Both the position numbers and the translations under genes were made by a program. Of a stretch of 64,000 nt of DNA, positions 47,931-58,153 are shown piece by piece (position 1 is the stretch's first letter; every line of letters starts with the position of its first letter). The notes below the pieces were generated by a model that saw nothing but the letters and a program-made list of their open reading frames with translations, was not told the origin of the DNA and did not search any database. This stretch comes from Posidonia oceanica (Eukaryota; Streptophyta; Magnoliopsida; Alismatales; Posidoniaceae): assembly GCA_037176725.1 (NCBI GenBank), contig JAZBRS010000026.1:147509501-147573500 (forward strand), in the 5' to 3' direction.

Positions 47931-49639
47931 ATAGTTTTTATGCAAATATTACACTTCTGCCTTAAGTTCTTACATTTTTGCGTTCTGATCCTCAGTTTAT
48001 TTAATCTGCTTAGTTTTTAATTTAATATCATGCTAAATTGCTGCTTTTATTCATGCTTTTCAGTATTTTCCTTTTAGTCCTTTTACTGTGCTGTGTAGTG
48101 GTAATCTTTTGCATTTTAGTCCTCCTGTTTTCAATTTTTGCATATAGGTCCTGCTTTAAATCAGTCAATTTATTTGCATGCATTTACCATATGAAATTGC
48201 ATTCTGCATCCCTTTATTTTACTGATTTTGCACTTAGGTCCATGCACTGTAGAAACTTACGTTCTGATTTTTATTTTTGGTTGATGCATTGCATATTTGC
48301 CCATCTGTTTTTGCATTTTTGCATTTAGGTCCATTTTAAGTGGACAGTAGCCTTTTGCATGCATTTTGCTTATTACATTGCATTTTGAACCCTGTTTTTC
48401 ACAAAAATTGCACATCAGTCCTGTCTTTTTGTTTTCAGAGCATGTTTTGCATATAAAATTGCATGTTTGGCCCTTGCATGTTTTAAAAATGACACGTAGG
48501 TCCTTGCATCCTTTTAAAAGCATGTAAAAAGACTGTTTTGCCCCTAAAGTTGCATCTTAGCTCCTATTCTTATAAAATTGCATGTAGACCCTCCACTTGC
48601 ATTCCCAGACTCCCCGGAACCTCATTTTCTGGAAAATTTGCACTCTAGACCCTAATTTTTCCAAAATTGCATTCTGACCTCCTTTTGTTTTCAAAACTTC
48701 TTCCAATGCATACCCTCTTTTCAAAATGGCTTTCTGAACCCAGTCTTTTGCAAAATAACCCTCTGCCCTCTCCTGTTATCAAAACTCTCCCCTGAGGGCC
48801 CCATCCTTTTTGAAAATTTGCTTTTAGCCTCCTTTTCTTTTTCAAAAATGCTTTTGAACTCCTGTTTTTTCCAAATTTCTGTTCCTTGTCTTTTCTTGCT
48901 TTTGCATGCATCCTGCATTCATTTAGCTTTGCATTTTAGCATCCTTTTGCACACACTAAGCACTTCTAGCTCTCCTTCACTTGGGAGGACCTTTCGCACA
49001 CTCCTAGGACCTCCCGAACACCTAGATCTGTTCCTCTCCCCTGTTCTGGCCCTTCTGCTCTGAAGCTGCGATATCTTCCAATCCGGCCGTTGGATCTTCT
49101 CAAGTAAGCTGCCCAGGCGACCGCAGCGAAGCACTCTTCAGCATGGACCAGACAGATCTCAGATCAGACTCCCGGATTTCCAGGTATGTCCTCCTGAATC
49201 CCTGCATTGCATTCATCTGCATGCCATTTGCATCGATTGCTTTGTTTTCGCCCTCTGTCTCCTTGAGCATATAGAATAGGCCCTCCCCTTCCTGTCTATC
49301 AACTCAGATCTCCGTTTCACGTACTCTTCGGTGTTTTGTGTTGCGTTTTCCCTGGATTTGCCGCTTAATGTGACTTTCTTCCCCCTTTTCTACGATCCGA
49401 TCGCATCGCGAGCTTTGGACAGCGTGCGAGACAGATCGTGGAGCGGTTTAGTGGGAAACGGTCGCAAAGAGGTGGTAATCCCTCCGTTTGCTCACTCTCC
49501 CCTTTGTAGGTCTTCACGCCTACTCTGTGTGGTCCTAAACAGCGTCTGCTCCCACACACGCACTGTTTTGCTTCTCTTTGGTTTCTTCCGATCTCTTCCT
49601 TGCATTTAGCATCCGCATAGCTTTCCCGAGGTTTTGCTT

Positions 49640-50370
49640 CGTTGTTTTTGACACCGTTTTGCGTGCCCTTTGGTTTTCTTGCTTCGTTTTGCATGCAGTC
49701 TTGTTTTCTCGCACCGTTTTGCGTGTCGCCTCTTTGTCTTGCACCGTTTTGCGTGTCCTTTGGTTTTCTTGCTCCGTTTTGCACATAATTCTGTTTTCTC
49801 GCACCGTTTTGCGTGCCCTTTGGTTTTCTTGCTTCGTTTTGCGTGCAGTCTTACTTTCTCGCACCGTTTTGCGTTCTGTCTCTTTGTCTTGCACCGTTTT
49901 GCGTGCCCTTTGGTTTTCTTACTTCGTTTAGCCCGCAGTTCTGTTTTCTCGCACCGTTTTGCGTGCCGCTTCTTTGTCTCGCGCCGTTTTGCGTGTCCTT
50001 TGGTTTTCTTGCTCCGTTTTGCGTGCCTGTTGGTTTTCTCGCTTCGTTTTGCGTGCCGCTTCTTTGTCTTGCACCGTTTTGCGTGTCCTTTGGTTTTCTC
50101 GCTCCGTTTTGTGTGCCGCTTATTTGTCTTGCACCGTTTTGTGTGCCCTTTGGTTTTCTTGCTCCGTTTTGCGTGCAGTTCTGTTTTCTCGCACCGTTTT
50201 GCGTGCCGCTTCTTCGTCTTGCACCGCTTTGCGTGCCCTTTGGTTTTCTTGCCCCGTTTCGCGTTCTTATTTTGTTTCTTGCATCGTTTTGCGTGTCAAC
50301 CTCGTTTCTTGCACCGTTTTGCGTTCTTGCTTCGTGTCTCGCACCGTTTCGCGTGTTTTACGTTGTTTCC
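49640..50370 (+). repeat. Tandem array of about 30-bp units in the 6.1-kb solo LTR
   Basis: Units of 30 bases built on CTTGCACCGTTTTGCGTG, alternating with CCTTTGGTTTT or CCGCTTCTTTGT tails, repeat about 24 times. Because the unit is a multiple of three and lacks stops, all three plus frames stay open (159-257 codons); this is an arithmetic effect, not genes. The array has no counterpart of this length in the 4.6-kb LTR. Confidence 0.85.
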
Positions 50371-51241
50371 CTCTGCATGTCGCTTGCATTGCCTGTTTTC
50401 CCCCGCTGTTTTGTTTTATCGCCCGCATTTGCATATAAGGTAGTGATGCTTACTGCCTGGAGTTCTCACGAGCCAGGTTTCGCCCGGTTCGGAACACAGA
50501 CAGCGTTGCTGAGCGCTTAGATTGCACGTTTACTTTCCTGCACTGCATTCCCTCACTTAGAGCACACCTTTGAGCATCTAGATAGGCATTCATTGGTACT
50601 TAGGCATTCAAATCTGCATTTCCTTGCGTATGCGAGCGTAAGCCTAGAAAGACCGATTCTCGGGCGTGTCGGGGGTGCCTAACACCTTCCCCGCACGTAA
50701 TAGGAGTCCTTACCCTCTCTTGGCCCGTAATGACCATATCTGCCCTTATCCTAGGCACGAGTCACATCATTTGCATTCATTTGCATCTTATTTCTTCTGC
50801 GTTGCCTTGCATTGCATCTTTTGCTTGGTTTTGCGTGATTATTCACGTATTTCCCCGATTTTCCTTGTCTTCCGATTTAATAGACTTGGTGGCGACTCTG
50901 ATTTGTCTTATCTTCTCTTTTCTCCTCGATTTTAAGTATTTTCGAGTTGAACCTCTTCCTCGGATCAATTGCCGCTAATAGTAAACCTGATTCCGATTGG
51001 GATTACTACAACTATCTAGTCAAAAACCGTTACTCTACAAGCATGGTATTGGTTTTTCCCCTTTCAAGGATAAACCATACAAAAATGGATTCATTAGAGC
51101 TATAACAAATGAAAGATATATTTTTGTGATAAAGAAACATAATGCACCTAGAAGGGTTCAAAGGGATAGATTTGGAAGAATTAAAACCTCTCCCATCAAG
51201 ATTTGGGTACTTAAAACCTTATTGTCCTCAAATGTAGGAAC

Positions 51242-54200
51242 ATGATGTACTCAAAGTGGATTTTGGATAGTGGCTGCTCCTGCTACATGACCGGAAATCC
51301 TAGTCTCCTAAGCACTCTTAAGTCTAAAGACGAAAGAACAGTTACTTTTGGAGATAATGCAAAAAGAATAATTGTCGGGATCGGATGTGTAAGTAATCTT
51401 AATGATCCTTCTATCGAAAATATTTTATTAGTAGATGAATTGAAACATAATCTAATTAGCATTAGTCAATTGTGTGATATTAGATATAAAGTCTTGTTTG
51501 ATAAGAAAGAATGCACAATCTTTGATTCAATTACAAATAAAATAATATTTACTGGAAATAGAAAATACAATGTGTATAAGATTAAAATATCCTATAAAAC
51601 TAATAAAATAATATCATGTGTAGTTTCTACAAGTGATGATGCTTGGCTATTGTAGAAAAGGCTTGGTCATGTCAATATGGGACAATTATCAAAATTATCC
51701 AAATGTGATTTTATAAATGGTTTGCCAAAATTTGATTTCAAAAAGGATAAACTTTGTGATGTATGTCAATTTGGAAAACAAATTAAATCTTCCTTCAAAT
51801 CAAAAGAAATGATTTCTACCACCAAACCATTAAAGTTGCTTCATATCGATTTATTTGGTCCAAGTAGAACTCTAAGTTTAGGTGGAAAAAGATATGCTTT
51901 TGTTTTAGTCGATGACTTTTCAAGATTTATTTGGGTATTGTTTTTAACCGATAAAAATGATGTATTTTCATACTTTCAAAAGTTCTGTAAAAAGGTTCAA
52001 AACAAAAAAGGATTAAATATTATTAAGATTAGAAGTGACCATGGAGGAGAGTTTGAAAATGATATTTTTGAAAATTTCTGTGAAGAAAATGGATTTCAAC
52101 ACAATTTCTCTTTTTCTAGAACTCCACAACAAAATGGAATTGTTGAAAGGAAAAATAGAACATTGCAAGAAATGGCTAGGACTATGCTTTGTGAAAATAC
52201 ATTACCTAAGTATTTCTGGGCTTAGGCTATCAATACAGCGTGTTATATTTTAAATAGAGTTTTACTTAAACCTGTTTTAAATAAAACTCCTTTTGAACTT
52301 TGGTTTTGCAAAACCCCGCAGATTTCTTATTTTAAGGTTTTTGGTTGCAAATGTTTTATTTTAAACACCAAGGATAATGTATATAAATTTGATCCCAAAT
52401 TTGATGAAGGAATTTCTCTTGGATATTCCTCTAGAAGCAAGGCATATAGAATATATAATAAAAGAACACTTACCATTGAGGAATCAATGCATGTAAAATT
52501 TGATGAAAATCACATCAATATTATAAATCTAGAAAATGAAGAAAATAATCAAGAAAATCAAGTAAGTAAACTTAAAAATAATGAAAACACATCCAAACTT
52601 GAAGAAGTTGAAAATGATACTTCAAACTAGCAATTAGTTCATAGTCATCTAAAAGAACAAATTCTTGGAGAAACCTCCAAAGGAATTTTGACCAGATCCA
52701 AATTGGATCACGAATGTGCTTCATATGCATTCATATCATCTATTAAGCCCAAAAATATAAATAAGGCTTGCAAGGATGAATATTGGATGATTGCTATTAA
52801 TGAAGAATTAAATCAATTTAAAAGAAATAATGTGTGGGAATTAGTCCAAAAACCAAAAGATAACCAAATTATTGGAACAAAATGGATATATAGAAATAAA
52901 TTAGATGAATTTGGAAATATAGTAAAAAATAAGGCTAGATTAATAGCACAATGTTACAATCAAGAAGAAGGAATTGACTTTGATGAAACCTATGCTCCAG
53001 TAGCTAGACTAGAGTCTATTAGAATGTTACTAGCTTATGCAAGTAGTTTGAACTTTAAGCTATATCAAATGGATGTTAAGAGTGCATTTTTGAATGGAAT
53101 AATTGAGGAAGAAGTATATGTAAAACAACCCCCTGGTTTTAAAAATGAAGTATTTACAGACCATGTATTCAAATTGAACAATGAACTCTATGGATTAAAG
53201 CAAGCTCCTAGAGCTTGGTATGATAGGTTAAAGAAATTTCTTATTGAAAAGGGGTTTATCATAGGAGTTGCTGATACTACTTTATTCATTCAGAAAAATG
53301 AAAAAGGACTATTATTAATACAAATCTATGTTGATGATATTATATTTGGATCAACAAATGAAGAAGTATGTGATGAATTCTCAAAGATCATGTAATAAGA
53401 ATTTGAAATGAGTATGATGGGAGAACTTAACTACTTTCTAGGTTTTCAAGTAAAAAAACTAAAAGATGGAATTTTTATCTACCAAGAAAAATATGTAAAA
53501 GAATTACTTAAGAGATTTGGAATGGAAAGTTCAAAGGAGGCAAAAACTCCAATGAGTACAAATACAAAACTTAATCATGATGAAAATGGAATTAGCATAG
53601 ATCAAAAGATGTATAGAGGAATGATTGGTTCTCTACTGTACTTAACTGCTAGTAGACCTGACATCATGTTCAGTGTCTGTCTATATGCTAGATATCAAAC
53701 TGCACCTAAGGAATCATACATAGTAGCAGTTAAAATGATATTTAGATATCTACAAGGAACCAAAGATTTAAGACTATTTTATCCTAGAGATTCAAAATTA
53801 GACCTAATAGGTTATAGTGATGCTGACTATGCTAGATGTAAAACGAATAGAAAAAGTACAAGTGGAACATGTCAATTTCTTGGACACTCTTTAGTCTCTT
53901 GGTTTAGCAAGAAGCAAAATAATGTTGCATTATCCACTACTGAGGCTGAATACATCGCAGCTGGATGTTGTTGTGCCAAAGTATTATGGATGAAACAAAC
54001 CTTAAAAGACTATGACTTAGTATTCAACACAACATCAATCTACTGTGATAATACAAGTGCCATAAACTTGTCTAAAAATCCAGTACATTATTCAAGAACC
54101 AAACACATAGAAGTAAGACATCACTTTCTAAGAGATCATGTGGCTAAAAATAATATAAAATTAGAATTTATACTCACCACTGATTAATTAGCAGACATTT

Positions 54201-54280
54201 TAACTAAACCTCTTGATGAGTCACAATTTGTAAAAATTAGAAGAGACCTAGGCATATGCAAAGCATGTGAAATAATATAA
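51242..54280 (+). pseudogene. SIRE pol (protease, integrase, RT, RNase H), five point stops
   Basis: A single frame runs about 1,012 codons and is interrupted only by stops at 51653, 52223, 52628, 53393 and 54185. Domains in order: protease WILDSGCSCYMTG (51257-51295); pre-integrase; the integrase zinc region RLGHVNMGQL and CDVCQFGKQ; integrase core (HIDLFGPSR, VLVDDFSRFIW, RSDHGGEFEN, TPQQNGIVERKNRT); RT from NNVWELVQKP with FDETYAPVARLESIRM and the catalytic IYVDDIIFGS; RNase H with SDADYARCKTNRKSTSG, STTEAEYIA and YCDNTSAI. It ends LADILTKPL. The catalytic RT Asp pair and protease DSG are intact. The stops fit single substitutions of Trp, Gln or Glu codons. The frame is remarkably colinear. 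Confidence 0.92.
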
Positions 54281-54329
54281 ACATTGGTTTTGAACAGAAA
54301 TCGAAATCGGCACACCGATTCCCATCGGT

Positions 54330-54745
54330 ATACCGTTCTCTGAAAAATCTGACAGATTTTTGTTGCACCGTTTTTGACTAGTTCATCGAAAACTCATATT
54401 TTTCGAAAAAACCTTTTATACCGGTCTGCTGAAAAATCCTGATTCGGGAACACCTTTTTCATCGGTCCACCGAAAATCCCTAATTCGGGAGAACCTTTTT
54501 TGTCGGTCTACCATTATTGAATCAAAGGTTCGTGTAGAAAGTCATACCGTTCATAATGTCGGTCTGCCGAAAATCTTTGTTTCGGGAGAACCTTTTATAC
54601 CGGTCTGCCGAAAATCCGTATTTCGGGAGAACTTTTTTGTATCGGTCTGCCGAAAATCCCTGTTTCGAGAGAACTTTCTGTACCAGTCCACCGAAAATCC
54701 CTGTTTCGGTCAAACTTTTTGTACCGGTCTGACAACTTTGCCAGC
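54330..54745 (+). repeat. Degenerate repeats between SIRE pol and env-like ORF
   Basis: Units of about 60 bases with CCGAAAATCCCTGTTTCGG and GAGAACCTTTT...CCGGTCTG occur about six times. The words ATCGGTATACCG and TACCGGTCTG echo the palindromic motif of the LTR tandem units. Confidence 0.75.
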
Positions 54746-54971
54746 TGTAACAAGTATATTGGCATACCGATTTCATATTGGGATACCGTTTTGTTCAAAA
54801 ATGCCTCCTCTGTATAAAAAGCCTAGGGTTTTACCGTTTTTATTTCTCCTTCCTCACTCACGGCCGACTCCTCCAAAACCTTAAACCTCCCCTTCTCCTA
54901 CTCTCCAAACCCTAGAAAACCACCAGATCTCTCACACTCTCTCGTCCTCCACTCCTCACTCGACCTTTCCA

Positions 54972-56054
54972 ATGGTCCCCAAGAAGAGTTGCGCGTCCAA
55001 GCCCAAGAGAAAAGTTCCGGCCAACTCCTCCGACGACGACGACCACACCTATAGAAACCAGAGTCTCCTCTTCATCAGTGAAGATGCAAGGAAGGCTCAT
55101 CAGCATTTCTTTGCAAACCGAGAAGTCCTCACGGGAAGGAAAGTAGTCTTCAACTCCTTAGGTCCAAATATTGGTCCTTTTTTTGAAGCTCAATCTTTAA
55201 TCCCGATGCTTGCATTCATAGGTGACACTAAGTATCCTCATTTAGTTTCCCAATTCTATGCAAACCTTCAAATTTCCCATGACACTTTTACATCATATCT
55301 TGTAAGAATAGAAATTCCTTTTGATGAAATCTTTATAGAACAACTCTTGAAAATACCATCTGTTGGAATTGACCTCACACTATCTATTAAGGAATTAGGA
55401 TGGTCATGCTTAGACATAAACAAAACAATTTCAATAAATAAGAAAAGTACATTTTTGCCAAATAAGATAAATCAATTAACCAAAGAATCTAGAATAATGG
55501 CTTATATTCTAGCAGCAAACATCATACAAAAGAAAGATCATTTTGATGAACTTAGAAGTATAACTTGCAAAGCTGTGTATGCCATAACTAAAAGGATTCA
55601 AGTTAATTGGTCTCACATTATTTGCCACCATCTGATACATATTAAAACAAAATTGTTTTATGACCCTCTACTTACATACTTATTCATTCACTATGACATA
55701 TCATTAACCCATGAGCCATCCCTTCCTGTAAGGTCCAAATCCTTAGATCTTGTCACTATAAATAACATGGAGCAAGCATCTGGAAGATCTAGAGCTTCCG
55801 GTCCTTCTTCTTCAAATACTCAAGCACAAGAAGTTGAAACTTCTGAAGAAGAACAAGACGATCATATTAAAGAGGGACTTGAAACCCTAAGGAAGCAAGT
55901 TGAAGAAGTAAAGATAGAACAATCACACCAATTCTCTGGCATTGTCCACGGACAATACCGAACTACTTAGTGGCAAGGGAAAATGGAAGAATTGTTCTAT
56001 AAGATAGAAAGGAAATTGGATGATTCAAATGAAGAGGATTCATCTTCTCACTGA
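54972..56054 (+). pseudogene. SIRE env-like ORF (third ORF), one premature stop
   Basis: SIRE/Maximus elements carry an extra ORF after pol, called env-like from its position; its function is unproven. The ATG at 54972 opens 360 codons to a TGA at 56052-56054, broken only by a TAG at 55968-55970. The N-terminus is basic and Ser-rich with an acidic SDDDD run. Residues of about 30-200 (SRKVVF-like start, VSQFYANLQISHDTFTSYLVR, EIPFDEIFIEQLLKIPS) resemble the widespread plant retroelement domain with an RFYANL core. The C-terminal third is polar, with EEEQDDHIKEGLETLRKQVE predicted to form a coiled coil. I see no convincing signal peptide or long membrane segment, so a true envelope role is doubtful. 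A TATA-like TATAAAAAG lies about 150 bases upstream. Confidence 0.82.
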
Positions 56055-56740
56055 TTATCAAAATTGTATTCCAAAACTGGTTGTAATAGTATGACAATTT
56101 TTTTTGCTTTATAAAATCTTCTATGTTTGGTGATTAGCATTTATGAATGGTATCTGAAATGAATGTTTGATATCGTCTATTTTATGCTTTCCAACATAAA
56201 TGATAGTGTTATTAAATGAGTTAAAGAAAATTTAAGTAATATATGCACTTAAATGTCTATATATGCATATCTTTTGATATATAAGTTAAGTTCAAATGAA
56301 CATATGATGTGTAAGTAGAAACTACCAATGTGAATACTTTGTAATCTATACTGTTTACTACTTCATGCTTAAGGAGGAAAATACATTCTGATTTTAAATA
56401 TATATATATTACATTATTTTTTTGTTAATGACAAAAAGGAAGAGAAAAATATAAACATCAATTTTTATATTACTTATGCCTATAGTAAGGGGGAGCATAA
56501 GAATTATACTATCTATGCTTAGAAAAATATAAACATCAATTTTTATTTTACTTATGCCTATAGTAAGGGGGAGCATAAGAATAATACTATCTATGCTTAT
56601 CTAGGCTAACAGTAAGGGAGAGCATAGATATAGAATTTACGTGAATTTGAAATGTATGTCAAATTTACAAAATTATATAATACCTAAAAATTTATGGAAT
56701 GTTAAATGTAAAATTTTGTCATCATCAAAAAGAGAGAGAT
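56055..56740 (+). other. SIRE 3-prime untranslated region with repeated purine tracts
   Basis: A roughly 80-base unit containing GCCTATAGTAAGGGGGAGCA occurs at about 56470-56520 and 56550-56600, with a third degenerate tract AAGGGAGAGCA near 56614. The final tract AAAAAGAGAGAGA (56728-56739) abuts the 3-prime LTR and is the likely polypurine primer for plus-strand synthesis. Confidence 0.65.
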
Positions 56741-58151
56741 TGTTGAAAATAATCAATGAGATATTTAATTTTAATGATAACAAATTACTTGAGTTATTAT
56801 GTTTGAGTTTATTCTAAGATAGGAAATATATCTAGAAAGATTAACATATGATATTCGTCAAGTGAAACATTAGACGTAGAAAAGAATACCACATCAAAGC
56901 CTTCATGAAGACAAGAAGAAATGTCAAGAAAACCATTTTTGTTGTTGTAATATGTTGTATGATTTTTCTTCATTATTGTACTATATGAAATGTAATAGAT
57001 CTTCTAAGGTGTATGGTGTCCTAAAAAGATATTAGTAAATATCCACACCCAAGGACCAGAAGAAATCATATAAAAAAAGATAAAGTATAGAAGATAGGTC
57101 AAAATCGGCAAACCATTTTTCTACCGGTATACCGATTTAGAGTTGATTAGAAAATCATTTACTTGTGACCGTTACACTAAGAAAAAAACAGGTTAGGTCA
57201 AAATTAGCAAAACCATTTTCTACCGGTATACCGATTTAGAGTTGATTAGAAAATCATTTATTTGTGATCGTTACACTAAGAAAAAAGAGTTAGGTCAAAA
57301 TCGGCAAAACCATTTTCTACCGGCATACCGATTTAGAGTTAATCAAAAAATCATTTATTTTTGGCCGTTACACTGAGAAAAAGGGATTAGGTCAAAATCG
57401 GCAAAACTATTTTGTACCGTATACCGATTTAGGGTTCATCAGAAGATCATTTGTTTTTGACCGTTATAGGGTTTCGACACAACCGTAATTCATCGGTCTA
57501 CCGATACTATTGATCATTAAGATTTTCGGTCGACCGGTCGTTTTCAACATACCGTTTCAGTTGTCTTGGTCTATCCATCGAGCTAGCCGTTAGACACACT
57601 TTGTGACCTTGCTAAAACCTATAAATAGGACCCCAAGGACTTCACTAAGAAGCACCAATACAAGTGATATCATATACTCTATCTCTCAAGCTTCAAAATC
57701 CAATTACAAGTAAGATTTCTCCCTAGTAAGCTATCAAGTGCATCAACAAGAGTGTTCAAGTGCTAAGTATATTGTTGGAGATCAAAAGAGCTACTTATTG
57801 TAAAGTAAATTGTAACAAGAGTGGTATTCTTCTCCAGCTTAGAGAAGGACTCTGCGTTGTTTGCCGAGGAGGTTGTAATCTTTAATCACAGTAAATTACA
57901 CTTACTTGATGAAGATTACGGGAACTCCAAAGGGAATCTGGGAGTAGACTAGGCCGGTGGCTGAACCACTATACATAACTGAAGTATACATTGCCTCTCT
58001 TCCCTTTTTTTGCATGTTTTAGAATAAAATTCAATACCATAGATTATGCAAGTATATTTGTTTAATTAATTTTAAGCTAAATGCATCAATAAATTTTGTA
58101 AACTTTTAATTACTCTATTCACCTCCTCTAGAGTATCACTAGATCCTAACA
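56741..58151 (+). repeat. 3-prime LTR of the SIRE element
   Basis: The repeat is 1411 bases and matches 42121-43533 with scattered substitutions. Within 57881-57919 the sequence is inverted relative to 43256-43294. The final CTAACA is part of the target site of the hAT element. Confidence 0.92.
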
Positions 58152-58153
58152 GT
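58146..58153. repeat. hAT target duplication, left copy
   Basis: CTAACAGT, perfectly repeated at 61230-61237. It spans the last six bases of the SIRE LTR and two flanking bases. Confidence 0.92.

Larger units (their letters stand above)
44933..51010 (+). mobile_element. Giant solo LTR (6.1 kb), Ogre/Tat-like, inserted in SIRE gag
   Basis: It begins TGTTGACACCCC, ends GGGATTACTACA and is flanked by perfect ACTAT duplications (44928-44932, 51011-51015). Removing it restores the gag reading frame. It is 6,078 bases with no gag or pol and no internal copy of its ends. Its last 600 bases match the opposite-strand unit at 34136-38739 closely, including CTGGAGTTCTCACGA and CCCGGTTCGGAA. In the first kilobase the two differ strongly, so they are subfamilies. 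Assignment to Ogre/Tat rests only on LTR size and is inference. Confidence 0.85.
43588..51245 (+). pseudogene. SIRE gag, broken and split by a giant solo LTR
   Basis: Gag forms the virus-like particle that packages the element RNA. Coding runs 43588-44932 and resumes at 51016-51245; the reading is continuous when 44933-51015 (the solo LTR plus one target-site copy) is ignored. The start reads GTGGCTTCT where an ATG is expected, so the start codon seems lost. The N-terminal frame has FFDGNNYSYWKCRM and VIHEETNQVKETK. A CCHC knuckle, CFKCNKPGHIKRDC, lies at 44395-44436. A coiled-coil-prone Glu/Lys/Asn-rich tail spans 44600-44900. In-frame stops occur near 44014, 44053 and in several later places. 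At 51243 the gag frame ends and pol overlaps it in another frame. Confidence 0.85.
42121..58151 (+). mobile_element. SIRE/Maximus-type Ty1/copia element with env-like ORF
   Basis: LTRs of about 1.41 kb lie at 42121-43533 and 56741-58151, beginning TGTTGAAAATAATC and ending CTAGATCCTAACA. The left LTR is preceded by GTTGG; the base sequence that originally followed the right LTR (now beyond the hAT, at 61236) is GTTGA, a 4-of-5 target duplication. Inside on the plus strand: primer site, gag, protease, integrase, RT, RNase H, env-like ORF and purine tract. A 6.1-kb solo LTR interrupts gag. Without it the element is about 10 kb, a normal SIRE length. The LTRs differ by several percent, mostly by transitions. 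Confidence 0.93.

Noticed and set aside
49640..50370. CRISPR-like regular repeats
   Set aside because: The units are contiguous and drifting, without unique spacers, and they lie inside a plant LTR.
49578..50520. Three long overlapping plus-strand frames (117-257 codons) rich in Cys, Phe and Leu
   Set aside because: They arise from a 30-bp tandem repeat whose length is a multiple of three and which lacks stop codons; all frames stay open together and none has a domain.
50885..50900. GGTGGCGACTCT as a gypsy primer-binding site marking the LTR end
   Set aside because: The target duplication puts the LTR end at 51010, about 110 bases further on; the matching word in the other copy is also about 170 bases inside. 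It is part of the LTR.
54972..56054. A true viral-type envelope gene
   Set aside because: The position is right for a SIRE env-like ORF, but no clear signal peptide, cleavage site or membrane anchor is visible.
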